From Gnetum montanum (lineage: Eukaryota > Streptophyta > Gnetopsida > Gnetales > Gnetaceae): DNA of 60,554 nucleotides. Below the pieces are notes generated by a model. That model was not told the DNA's origin and ran no database searches. It saw only the letters and a program-made list of their open reading frames with translations. Positions 33,700-44,460 of this stretch are shown in pieces. Location: positions 1-60,554 of the forward strand of contig MNCI01007591.1 of assembly GCA_015680685.1 (NCBI GenBank). Reading direction: 5' to 3'. The position numbers and the translations under genes were made by a program. Numbering within the stretch: position 1 is the first letter of the stretch; every line of letters begins with the position of its first letter.

Positions 33700-35260
33700 T
33701 CCATTTCACTGCACCCCTCACCATTTTATCATTTTTTGTTTTACACATTTTTGTTTTCCACTTTTTGTTTTCCATTTTTTGTTTTCCACTTCCTTGTTTT
33801 CCACTTTTTGTTTTACAATTTTTCTTTTCACAATTTTTTATCTTTTGTTTTTCCTTTTTTGTGTTCTTTTTGTTTACTTTTTGTCATGGTTTGGCATGGT
33901 CGGTTTTTGTTACGATGGGTACTGTAATAGTCTTCCTAGTTATCTGGTTTCCACCATTGCATGGTTGTCCTTGGATTGCATGTTGTTTTCACTTCATAAA
34001 CTTGGTAGTGAGTCCACATTCTCCACCCATTCACCATTCCATGGTTTTCCTTTTGTCATGAACATGCAACCCCTTCAATTAACAAACGTTTTAATGAATG
34101 TGTGACTTGTGTAGTTCCTCCACTGAGAGATGACCCACTGGTTTGAATCGGGTGTGACTTTAAGGGGAATGCTTTATTCATTGTTCTATTCTATTCCCTG
34201 GGTTGTTGGTGTGTCTTTACAGATTTCCTACCACTCTGAGTCTCTCTCCACAGAATTTTTTGGGTAGTTCGACCTTGCATGGTGTGGGCCTCACTAAAAA
34301 ATTCAAAAGAACGAAAAAAGAAACAAAAAAACAACAAACAAAAAAAATATAAAATACTAGAAAATAATAAACTGAGGATTCAAAGCACACCCCTTGGTCA
34401 GAAGTATGCGCACATGCATGGGTCTTCGCAGGGTGTGGTTCCCCCGCATAAAAGAAAAAAAAACAACATATTGCGGTGGGAATTCAAAGCACATCCCTTA
34501 GACTGCCTCTCACAGGCCACACATTCGTTATGGGACTTTCTTGGTCCCCTCTCACTTTGTCCTGTTTCACTTCCCTCTCCTCACGTTTCTTGGAGTGGTG
34601 GTTTTCTGTGGGGTCATTCTTGTTTCCTTCGGGGCTAGTCGGAACTTCGTCTATAGCTGCAAGGTCACTGGTTGCAGATGGTTTTGGGTCTACCTGTAGG
34701 AAAGGTTCTGCTGGATCACTTAACCACGCTTACACATGGGGTTTCATGTGGCCGACACTCGAAATTTCCATTCTCTCCTCTCCTTCCATTCCCACTTCTC
34801 TCCGTACTCACCTCACTGCTCTTTTTATGTTTTGTGGGTTCGTCATGTTTTCTATTGGTCTCCCATGCCTTGGTGGGTTTCTCTTGGTTTGGAGTCTTCA
34901 CTAGTGACACCTATTATTGGCACCTGGGCCCACGAACCCTGGTGTTGAGGGTATGTAGGGGCTATAAGGTTGTTGCCTACTATGGGGAGGACCCACCTGC
35001 ATATTTCTGGTTTTGCCTATTGGGCCTCCAATCCTTTGGATTTCTTGGTTGCTTGTTTTCAGTGTCCCATTATTTAATTTCAGCCTCGCTAGAGTTCTTT
35101 TTGGCTCCCGTTCTCTAATTTTGTCTCTTTCTCGCACTTAATTCCCTTCCTCTTATCTTTAGCCATGATCGGGCCTTTTCTGCGCTTCAATCGCCTCAAT
35201 TTGGCTTTTCAAATTTTTCATTTTGGGTGTTTTTTTTTGGGTTGGTCAATGCTGGTCTTC
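33700..35260. other. Non-coding spacer between integrase and internal promoter module
   Basis: Begins with a pyrimidine-rich stretch of TTTTTGTTTTCCAC-like repeats (33730-33890), then an A-rich stretch (34279-34370). A short duplicated phrase GGATTCAAAGCACACCCC / GAATTCAAAGCACATCCC lies at about 34377 and 34481. ORFs here up to 148 codons (for example 34476-34904 and 34672-35118) overlap each other in several frames, are rich in Ser/Phe/Leu and show no motif, so I take them as accidental. T-rich counterparts occupy the same place in copies 3 and 4. Confidence 0.6.
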
Positions 35261-35276
35261 GGGTGAATAGTGCTGC

Positions 35277-35321
35277 GTATACGAGGCCCCATCGATGCAG
35301 CGCCCAACCCCTATATATATA
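35277..35321 (+). promoter_or_regulatory. Internal promoter-like module (palindromes plus TATA)
   Basis: GTATAC (35277-35282, in GCTGCGTATACG) and ATCGAT (35291-35296) are followed by TATATATATA (35312-35321). The word GCTGCGTATAC also occurs in this element's own 3' LTR U3 (38811-38821), likewise upstream of a TATA box. Copies 3 and 4 have GATATC palindromes plus TATATATA in the equivalent place, again matching their own LTR type. A second promoter for ORFx is inferred. Confidence 0.55.
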
Positions 35322-35467
35322 CCCCATTGCACTTTACATTTTTTTATCATTTGGGGTCCAAATTGAGGGGAATTTTTGCCATTTTTTCTGCCTAACCCTT
35401 TCCAATGCCCCTACATTCCATCACATGTCTACATCAACCTGTCCTTGCCCTTTTTACACAATCGAAG

Positions 35468-35710
35468 GTATGCACTTAGTCGTGGGGGGGGGGGGGGGGG
35501 GGGGGGGGGCGGTGCCCTTGTGTAATTAATTAATTAATTCATTAGTTGTTAAGTACAAAAACCTTTGGCCTTAACCCCTAAATTAAACACTTCGGGAGAC
35601 TTCATGGTGTGCCTGTGCCATTAACATAACTTGGTCAAACTGAGAAGGTATATAGAGACCATTTTAGGCTACTTCTGAATGGTCTAACGGATGGTTATGT
35701 TTGTTTTCAG
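35468..35710 (+). other. Candidate leader intron upstream of ORFx
   Basis: Donor CGAAG/GTATGC at 35467/35468 and acceptor TTTGTTTTCAG at 35710, the next base being the A of the ORFx ATG. The same arrangement exists in copy 4 (44213 to 43903, 311 bp) and copy 3 (57106-57418, 313 bp). It contains a 26-nt G run near its 5' end and (TTAA)n near 35525-35540. No transcript evidence is available here. Confidence 0.55.
35484..35509. repeat. Poly(G) homopolymer, 26 nt
   Basis: An unbroken run of 26 G following CACTTAGTCGT. The same position in copy 4 reads CTTAGTCATGGGGGAGAGG and in copy 3 CTTAGTCATGGGGAAAGG, so this is an expanded PPT-like G tract. It is likely to form quadruplex structures and to be prone to length errors. 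Confidence 0.9.
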
Positions 35711-38527
35711 ATGGCATCCAAACCGAGGCACCCAAGGGACGAAGGACCATCACAACCGAGGGACAAGCACCCATGTACGTTAAGGGGATGAGGAATGTAA
35801 CCGCTAGAGTATGCGAAAGGTTTCCATGCAACTGGGCCCTTCCACAAACAACCTGATGTGGAATCTGTCCACTAGATTCCCAAAGAGGAGATTCCTGGCA
35901 TGCAATTACTAGGGGATGAGATGCTTGGGATAGCACCACGGCTTGAGGTCACATTGACCCAAGCTTGCCTTGATGTTATCATGCCACGCAAGGTGCAACA
36001 GATGGTCCTCCAAGAGTTAAATTTTGGACCATTCCTCGAGCACGCTCCAGAAGATGTGAGACTTCAATTGCAGAACTCTCCAATGTGGCCAATCATCACA
36101 ACCAGTTGTGAGTGGTACTTAGGAGAAACATATCTCTTCTAGAAAAATTGACAACTAGGGTCAAGAGTAAGAATCAAGGACATATATGTCTCTTACTCTT
36201 TGGAAGCAATAGCACAAGCTCTAGGGTTGCCTGAAACTGGGGTAGATGTGGTAGAAATTCCTAAATAGGCCAATCCAGAGGTAAAGGTGCAATGGATCAA
36301 ACAGTGCTATGGGGTAGAGTGCAAGGAATTCGGCTCCTTGACCATGGCGGAGAGAGTCTATTCAAAGATAGCGTCTTATCATCTGAATCCAATGGTATGT
36401 CCCAGCAAAATCACTACCTTCTCTGCTCGTGCGTGTGCTGCCTTGAGTGAGAAATTTCCCATGAGTCTTCCACAGCTATTATTTTGGAGATTGAAAAGAG
36501 GTTCGCAGAGAACGAATGTGGAAGATGGGCTCTCCCCTTTCCTTGCCTCATCTGAAAGTTGTGCAAAAGGGCAGGGATAGCACGGTATTCTAACGACATC
36601 ATCTGGCGTGCCCCATTGCCTCGTGGTGAGAAATGATAAAAGAAAAAACTCTTGCCGTCATGCAGATAGAGGAAGAGCAGCAACCACCTCCACCACCTAC
36701 ACAAACAACACAGCTAGGCTCGTAAACAATAGTAACATACATCTACGAGATCTGGGAAATGCTCTTGAGTCAGCGAGAGCTATTCGGCAGAACTGGTGGA
36801 GGAGATGATCCTTCGGTCTATTGCCCTATCATGAGTCACCTGGAGTAAGTGGCACAATCAGTCAGCTTGCTTGAAAGGGCAGGGTTGATATTTTTCACCG
36901 CCCGAGCACCCATTCCAAACTGCAACCCAGCAGTTATTCCCTAAAATCTCAGGGAATGTTGCTACTTTCTCGATACGCTTGGAAGATGGTGAGGGGGCGA
37001 CGGTCCTGGTAATGCAGCACCAGGAACAAGAAGTTGCAGCTGAAGTGGTTGTTGATACCATTGCTACCACTCTCAATGCACCGGCAGCACCTGTACCAAA
37101 CATCCATGGACTACAAGATGTACAAGTGTCTATTGGAACTTCACGTAGCAAGATGGATGCAGCCCAACATGAAGAAATGTTGGACCAACTGGTAGGAACT
37201 GGGCAACTGCTTTCGAATGTCTTTGACCGTCTAGACAACAGCATTGCAACCTAGTCGGAGCTACTATCAACAAGGGGTAAGAGCCTTGTTTTGGAAGGGC
37301 AACTGGAAGTCGCTTAAGCTGCTTGTTAGCACTTGGCAACGGAGGTTACCCAATTAAGGGCCCAGCTTGCCAATCTAGCCATCCTCGTCCATGAAATCAC
37401 AACAAATGAAGCTTTTTAACAGCTTCATCTTAAACTTCAGGTTGTTGAGGATGTAATGGAGACGGCGATCCTAGATTAGGTCATAGCAAACACTCGAGTG
37501 TATCATTTAGAGAAAGACTTGGCTGAGGTTCACCAGGAGAATGTGTAGCTGACCACTGAAGTTCATTGCCTGCGCAATGTTAGTGTAGAGAACGAGCACA
37601 TGAAATATTTCATCCACCAACAGCAGGAGGAGCTAGCCAGGGTGAACGCAAATATGAGCAGGTTGGCTGCTGAGAATTGGAATCTGCCAATGGAGGAGGT
37701 TCAGGCATTGCGACAGAAGTCTGCAATCAAAATTGTTGCTTGGAAGAATGAACCCCTAAATTTTGAAAGAGTCAAAAATCATTATAGGGATCAAGTGGGA
37801 TTGCAGAAGGAGGTGAACGAGAAGCACATACAAGTCACTAAAGCCTAGATGAACCAAGTGCTCCAGCAGCTTTAAGAAGGAGGCAATGTATGGCCATCCA
37901 TCTTCGATGGATTGAACGCCTACAACAATGTAGAAATTTTCCTCAAGGAGCTGCAAATTGAAGAAATGACAGAATACATGGAGTTAGCCAACCTTCGGTA
38001 TGCAAACCTGGCTATGCTCACAGCCGGGAGACCATGGTTAGAGCTTGAGAAACAAGTGGCCGCCTCGTATTCCCTATACGAGGGAGAGTTCTAGGCATAC
38101 AAGGTAACAAAATAAAAGCTAACAACAGCAAACACAGAACTTGAGGTCCTCTATACAAGCTTTGAAGGTCAACGTACCATTGCGGAGGACCTGGCTCGAA
38201 GAATGAGTAACTACCAGCAACTGCAAGCATCAATCCGAGTGTTCGATATTGAACGCAAATAGTTTGCAGCCTGGTTTGTCAATTTGAAAGAACTCATTTC
38301 GGTGCTGCCTTGCCCTTGGAAAATTTCCAGCACACATTGGAGAAGCTGCTTGGACCGTGAATGACCCCAGAAGCAAAGAAGAGAAAATGAGGGCTCTCTT
38401 GGAGGCATTCTGGTTGTCTCCAAAAGTTGCAGCTACCACGGGGCTATTGACATTTGTGCCACCACCAACGCATGGGCTAGAGGCTGGAGAAGGTCCATCA
38501 GAACCACCACCCCTAGGGACGGTGTGA
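35711..38527 (+). pseudogene. ORFx of element 2: N-terminal domain plus coiled coil
   Basis: The start is chosen at 35711 because ATGGCATCCAAA lies directly after a 3' splice site and its opening (MASK..., EGPSQ) matches copy 3 (MAPK..., EGPSQ). The N-terminal domain (about 35900-36580) carries LNFGPF (36017), SPMWPI and WYLGETY blocks shared with copies 3 and 4. The rest (about 36979-38100, other frame) is a long charged helical region, e.g. HQQQEELARVNANMSRLAAE, likely a coiled coil. Stops include one soon after the start and several TAGs; at least one frameshift lies between 36580 and 36979. The position is that of the env-like or additional ORF of plant Athila/Tat elements, but I see no signal peptide or membrane span. 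Resemblance to the 'putative plant transposon protein' domain found with Athila-like elements is only suspected. Confidence 0.7.
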
Positions 38528-38737
38528 TCTCCTCCAGCAATTTTGTACATCGTCTTACACCGCAGTGGCTCTAAGATCAATGAGGTGTTCAATTTTGTCT
38601 CTGAACACCGCCTTTTTTGTAATTTTTCCTCCTCTGTAACTCAGGCACTTGGTAAAGTCATGTTGTGTCATGTGTGTGTCATTTATGTGTTTAAGTCATG
38701 TGTGTTGTAAATAAGAATCCATACCTTCCAAATTGTA

Positions 38738-38777
38738 AAGTAACTCGAGGACGAGTTTTTGCTCAGTCATGGGGGTA
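38738..38777 (+). promoter_or_regulatory. 3' polypurine tract region
   Basis: AACTCGAGGACGAGTTTT followed by GCTCAGTCATGGGGGTA ends exactly at the LTR TGATGA. Copy 4 has the same pair of blocks (minus strand, 40962-41000) and copy 1 a decayed version (3729-3763). GGGGG is the short PPT that primes plus-strand DNA. Confidence 0.75.
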
Positions 38778-39719
38778 TGATGAAGTGTCAAAAGTCAATG
38801 TGTCGACTGGGCTGCGTATACAGGGCCGTGTATACATAGTCGTGTCAACACGGGCCCGTCGACGTAGCCACCCTATGTCGACATTGCCTTGTTTACGTAG
38901 CCACCCTTCCCGGCTTATAAATATGAGCGCCTTCTACCTCATTTAGGCATCTTTTGAGTAGTTGTAGTGAAGCTCTTACAGTTTGCTCCCGCAAGAGATA
39001 GAATATTTTCCAAGTGCCCGCAGCAAGGGTATGAAAGGTGATCGGATCTTTATTTGAGCGTTGATGTATCAAAGCCCATTGGCATGACGATAATAAAGAC
39101 AAACTATTCATGCAATCCTAGCAGCATTTGGACTTAGTCATGCATTTAATAGTTTAAAATTTTTATGCTTTAGTAATTATTTGTTTATGCTTTATTAGTT
39201 ACTGGTTGATTACTTATGTTTTCGTTATTATAATTTCAATCGTTATTGTTCATTCGTAGTTCGTTAAAGACATAAGTAAAAACATAATTTCAATCTCGAA
39301 CGTAATCCAAACACTTCGTAAGCCCAGTGACACTTAACGTCTGGTAACCCATTAGTGTTAGGATATGCTCAGAACATGCTTGGAAGATGGGACCGGATAC
39401 TTATGCTAGGAGTAGTTAGAATACAAACTAGGATAATTAGAGATTAGATAATAGTTTATTCATTACCTTCCATACTTCAATTAATTGTTGAAAAAGATAA
39501 TTAAAAATATATAAAAATCATTAGCCTTAGTCTCACTTAACCATCGTAAATAGAACTTCACAAGTGAGATTAGGATGACAACGATCATTCTAACACAAGG
39601 TTTCACTGGTTAGAAGTCTGGTGTATGTTAAGTGCTTACAGTCTACAGATTTCGACCAAGTCACGCGTGAACGCTTGTGATTCATGTGGTTGGGCGTAGG
39701 GGTACCTAGCTGCTCATCA
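38778..39719 (+). repeat. 3' LTR of element 2
   Basis: 942 bp, TGATGAAGTGTC...GCTGCTCATCA, TATA at 38916-38923. It aligns to the 5' LTR throughout. About 14 bp of the extra length lies in the palindrome cluster, where GTATAC is duplicated (near 38816 and 38830), and the 18-bp palindrome of the 5' LTR is broken here. Confidence 0.95.
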
Positions 39720-39889
39720 CAAGGTTTGTTTGTATTATTTTTCTAAAGATGAATGCATGGTATGATTCATTATTTGCTTATTTTGGGTTTTCCATTAAAA
39801 TTATGCATGTTATAGATTATAGCTTAGCTATTAGGATAGGCTTGTCTACTAGGAACTTTTTATTTTCCTTTTTAATAAATCTATATAGT

Positions 39890-40098
39890 TTTTGCAAGGG
39901 ACTAATATTATTTTTCACTAAAACTTGTCATTTTCTTTACTATATACAATAAACTTTCAAATCGGTTTAGATTCAAATGGTGGTTCACCTTACAGGAGGA
40001 GAATTTCATACAAACTTTGGGATTTCATGTTAAATTCATCATTCAAAATAGTTTTCATACATGTTTAATCTTTTAATAACACTTCAGCTATGCATCCT
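39890..40098. repeat. Old repeat flanking copy 4 (left part)
   Basis: Shares blocks with 48440-48660 on the other side of copy 4: ACTATATACAATAAA / ACTATATGCAATAAA, AATTTCATACAAAC, and ATTCATC phrases, same orientation. Copy 4 therefore inserted into a pre-existing repeated sequence. Confidence 0.55.
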
Positions 40099-40961
40099 TG
40101 ATGAGTGGCAAGGTACCCCTACACTCAACCATATGAATACAAGTGTTTCACACATGATCCGATCAAACTCCGTAGATGAGCTAGTTGTGGTATCTAGATA
40201 GTTACTTGTTGATCGCAGTTCACTATCTTCTCACCTGGACTAGTATTTGCTTTGTCATGTATGGTTTAGTCTAGAGTGAGGTGGATGATGTGGTTTCTAA
40301 CCTAGTGCTACTCCTGGAGGCAATGGAAAATAACTTTAATTAAGCTAGGAGGAAAAGGGAGAGAGAATCTAAGCTAGCCTAAGTGCGATGAGCATCCGTT
40401 CCTTAATCATCCGTACACATCTTGGACCTCGTGCATGACTAAAACTGGGATTACCAAGCATAGATCCTAGGTATGCTATTGGGTTACCAAGTAGTCACAC
40501 TTAAATGCTTGTGATTAAGTCATATTCATTCCACGTTTAAGGAGTTCAGGGTGAAGAGATATTAACTATGAAAGTAATAAACAACAATAACAATTAAATA
40601 ATTAAACTAAGTGAATGCTGCAATGATGAAGTAATCTTGATCTTTATTTTTGGTCATGTGCATGTCCAAGTACGTCACACTCAAATAAAGGATGTCGTAC
40701 AATTACAATCATCACACTGCGGGCATGCACTGGGAGAGAGGGTTGAGAGGAACTAAAAAATGAACTCACTTCTAAAACTAACTAATTCTAAAACTTAAAG
40801 ACTGACTCCTCTCATGTGCCTACATGTGTATTTATAGGCTCACATAGGAGTCACGATATCATGTATCCAATATCGTTATTTGGCTACGATATCGCGTATC
40901 CAATATCGTGGATCCAATATCAAGGGTCCAATATCACAGCCTGATGAATCATGATTCATCA
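40099..40961 (-). repeat. 3' LTR of copy 4
   Basis: In plus coordinates it runs from TGATGAGTGG to GATTCATCA and is followed by the PPT complement TACCCCCACGAC. The TATA box (complement TATTTATA) is at 40829-40836; several GATATC-type palindromes and decayed forms (AATATC) lie between 40855 and 40937. Confidence 0.93.
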
Positions 40962-41129
40962 TACCCCCACGACTAAATGAAAACTCATCCTTGAGTCAAA
41001 ATGAGAACAAGCCCCATTGAATACATAATGGATAGGTATGGGATTATTAACTGATAGAGAATTTATTCATGCTGCAGTGGAGAACTCAATAGAACAAAAT
41101 TGCGACACAACACGAAAAATGCAAAAATC

Positions 41130-43902
41130 ACAAAATTACAAAATTTGGTGGAACTCATGTGGCTCTAGGTGGCAGTGGCTCCTCCATGGGTTGCTTCCTC
41201 TTATCTTATGCTCCAGGTTTTGGGATTTGATGACGTTGAAGTAATGCCTGAAGCTTTTCCTCTTCAGTTTAGGGATCCTGTTCTGTTAATGTTGATGCTC
41301 CAATGTTTGCCGGAGTCAGCACCTCCCATGGGCATGGTATTTGTGGAAACATTTTGTTTGCTTTAACGTACTAAGCCGCAAACAATCGTCATTCCTCCTC
41401 GTAGGCTCTGGCTTTATCCCTGTACTCCTAAAAATCTGTAAGCCATCGAGCCAAGTCCATTGCAACATCTTTTTGTCCTTGGTAGCTTGCTTTAACCACC
41501 TCCAATTCAAAATTTGCGACTTCCAACTTCTGTAATGTTTTCTTGTGTTCTGAAAATTCTACTTCATACTTGATGTAGGTGGTAGCTACCTATCTCTCGA
41601 GCGCCTTGCTATCAACATGGCTAGATTGGCATACCGTAGATTTTCCAACTCCATGTACTTTGTGAGATCCTAAATTTGTAGGTCCTTGCTTTTAAGTTCC
41701 GCCTAGTGGACAAATGCATATGTGTCCAATATGGTCCACTAATCAGTGTGTTGAGCACTGAAAGTGTTGAGGTGGGCTTTGGCCATATGGATCTCCTTCT
41801 TGATGATTTGCTTGTACATTTCCACCTAGTCTTGGAAATGCTCCTTTAATTTGTCATGCTACTTGACCTCGTTTTGCCATGCACTTATTTCGATGGTCGT
41901 CTTCTGTCGAATGGCGCATACCTCCTTCATTGAGAGGGTTCGATTTTCTCTAGCCAAACAATTTATGTCTTGGTTGACCCTGATCAACTGTTCTCACAGC
42001 CACTGAAAATTTTCTTTGAGAATGTTCTTTTGTTTCTCCACAGAGGTCAACTAGAGATTGTTGACAACAAGCTGTTTATTTTCTTCTTGTAAGGCCTTGA
42101 GTGCCTTGGCATGTTTGCGCTTGTGCCTTGGAGGCATCCCAGTTGACCTTCACTTTTTCCTCCGCCACTCTTTTATTGTTTGCTAATATTTTGTTGAGTT
42201 GCTCAATCCTGAAGGTGTCCAGTTGGTCTACGAGAATGAATTGAGAGGGATCTTGCTGTGTAGCTTGCAAGGTTACGAGCCTTTCTTGTAGTCTTGTCAC
42301 TTCCGCTTCTGCATGCTTGGCCTTTATCTCTATCATGACTAGCTTTCCTTTGGTGGAGATGAGGTCTGATTATGCTATCATAACATCCTGTGGGATGTCA
42401 AACAAGGATGTCATCTCCTATCTTGTTTGCAGCAATCGATCAAGCACATCCTCATGTTCCTCAAGAGTCATTGAGAAACCAACCAGAGTTTGAGCATCTC
42501 GTGCTTCTATGAAATCTGTCGGTGGCACAACAAGGACGTTAAAAGATTTCTTGATGTGGTCTGTGACCACCTCTGTGGCTTCCACTATGTCCTAGTGCTA
42601 CATGACCACCACTGTGGCCCCTTCACCAGTCTCCAATTGCACCTGAAAGGATGTAGCGTTCCCTAAAATCTATTGCGACCAATAAGTCTCCCCTCCTTCT
42701 ATCTGAATGGACACCTCACCTCATGCATGATCTATAGAGACAGTGGGTCGTATGGTATCATCGATGACACAGAAGAGATTTGCATCATCACGACTTTCCC
42801 AACTAACCATCTCAGTGATTGCCCTGAGATGGCTCATTGACAGTTGATAATCCTGTGATAGTGGCGGTGGTTGATCTCACTAGTTTGTGCTGGGTCCTAC
42901 TTCTTGTTGTTAATTGGGTCCCGTGCTTGGAAGTTGGCTGGGAACTGCAAGTTGAGTTGTAGTGGGCCCCACCATTTGTTCTTGCTCTTGTTTTGGCCAC
43001 AGCATCTCACCAACACTTTTCCTTATAGTTGGTGGCTTCAAAAGTTCAGCGTACGAAGCATTTTGGGCTCTTCTGAGGATGCCATTGGTGTATCCTCTGA
43101 TACCACCACACTTGCACAACTTCCTGATGAGACAAGGGAAGGGCAACGCAAACTTCCCTGTCTTGCATTCTTCAAACCACCTTAAGATCTCCATGAAATA
43201 TAGATGAGGCAGGTTAGCATCAACCTTTCCCATCAATATCGCACTTCCTCTTGCCACATGTATTGAAATTTTGTTTAATCCTTTTAAAGTAGATTCTCTC
43301 TTACAATGTCAATTCTCCATATATCTTATCTTCCTTACCGTATGCCCTATCTAGCCAAACTCGTGGTGCATCAGCATCAGAGCAAGTAGAAAGATGAGCA
43401 ACCTTTGACCCTGTATTTGAAAGGTTTAATACTTTCAAAATGGCTTTGATGGAAAAATCAACAGACACACCACAAATGTCAACTATGGTGCCTTTTTCTT
43501 TATTGTGCCAAAATTGGTACGTTTCTCCTAAGTACCAGGCATCCCTTTCGGAGAGGATAGGCCATAATGGGGATCCTTGGAGGTGGTCCTTAATGGCCTT
43601 AGGAGCGAATTCTATGAAAGGTTCGAAGTTCAATTCCATGATCACTGTAGTTGATGTGGACCTTTCACGGATGGCCTTAACACATTCCAGGGACAACGTG
43701 AGGTGTTGTCCCTGTTCAGGCATTGTAGTAGCTCCTCCTTCTGCCTATCCTAATTGTATAGTGGCAGGGCCTTCTTGATGGATACTGAATGATTGCTCCT
43801 CCTACTCTGCATGTTGTTCGGCAAGCACCTATCCTTTACCTCTCCTGGGTTGCTGAGACACACCTTTAGAGGGACATTCTTGTTGTCCACATTTGGGACC
43901 AT
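41130..43902 (-). pseudogene. ORFx of copy 4
   Basis: The start codon at 43902 follows TGATTGCAG directly. Comparison with copy 3 shows one base missing within the first codons. The N-terminal domain (43301-43723 open for 140 codons) has ERSTST, MELNFEPF, GSPLWPI, WYLGETYQFWHN and a DFSIKAILKVLNL block. 42910-43257 is open for 115 codons (PFPCLIRKLCKCGGIRGYTN...). The remainder is helix-forming and charged (42076-42336: AEAEVTRLQERLVTLQA...), a probable coiled coil. Several TAG stops and frameshifts occur. Presence in a pol-less element argues that ORFx mattered for mobilisation or control; its function is unknown. Confidence 0.7.
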
Positions 43903-44213
43903 CTGCAATCACATGGGGCCAATCATTAGTAAGGTTGCTTACTAAAGTTAAGTTATACCTTACTTCTTGCCTTAATGAGTTTGTTCTGATACCGTGTGAT
44001 TTTAAACTTAAGAATTTTTATGGAAATGTCCCCAAAAGATTTTAATATTTGGTCCACTTTGCTTAGGTGGTTTCAGAGTTTAATTTCCCAGTATAGATAA
44101 GGAGATGAAATAGTTTTTGGCACATGTTTAATATTTTTATAACAAATTACCCTTGATAGTGTCCTTTGGGCAATGACAAATTTCAAAAAATTTATATGGA
44201 GTTCAGCATGTAC
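43903..44213 (-). other. Candidate leader intron of copy 4 ORFx
   Basis: In minus-strand sense, donor GGGAGAG/GTACATG at 44213 and acceptor TGATTGCAG ending at 43903, next to the ATG. The length of 311 bp nearly equals copy 3's 313 bp. The donor overlaps the GGGGGAGAGG PPT-like motif. Confidence 0.5.
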
Positions 44214-44400
44214 CTCTCCCCCATGACTAAGCTAAACACTCGGGGTTCAAGTAGGTTCAGACGAAATGAAAATCGGAGCACTAGTGAGCGAGTTATGGTT
44301 ATCAAAGCAAGAGATGCGCAATCGCAAGTTGTAGAAGAAAATTTGAAAAACTTCCCCCATGTGAATAGTTGCAAATGATGTTGATGTGTGTGGGGGGGTC

Positions 44401-44460
44401 CATATATATATATTTTAAGGATGCGATATTGCGTACCCGCTAGTGGTGAATTGATATCGC
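44401..44460 (-). promoter_or_regulatory. Internal promoter-like module of copy 4
   Basis: Minus-strand order: GCGATATC (GATATC at 44453-44458), then TACGCAATATCGCATCC, then TATATATATATA (44401-44412), followed by GGACCCCCC. Similar words and order occur in the LTR U3 of the same element and in copy 3 at 56830-56920. Confidence 0.55.

Larger units (their letters stand above)
26428..39719 (+). mobile_element. Element 2: complete Athila/Tat-like Ty3-gypsy retrotransposon
   Basis: 13.3 kb with two LTRs (924 and 942 bp), TGATGA...TCATCA ends, a tRNA-Asp-like PBS, a single-frame gag-pol (27520-33699), a 2-kb spacer containing a second promoter-like module, an additional gene ORFx (35711 to about 38527), and a PPT abutting the 3' LTR. 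The flanks CCAGG (26423-26427) and CAAGG (39720-39724) match at 4 of 5 positions. Lineage evidence is the DLG protease motif, the FMDDFS RT box and the tRNA-Asp primer site. It is dead: about 36 stops in gag-pol, a catalytic Glu to Lys change in integrase, and frameshifts in ORFx. Confidence 0.93.

Noticed and set aside
33341-35529. Several overlapping ORFs of 98-254 codons in the spacer of element 2
   Set aside because: They lie in T-rich or C/T-rich non-coding spacer, overlap in several frames, have Phe/Leu/Ser-biased composition and no equivalent in copies 3 or 4.
35711-38527. ORFx as a retroviral-type envelope gene
   Set aside because: Position fits, but I see no signal peptide, furin-like site or transmembrane segment, and the C-terminal half is coiled coil.
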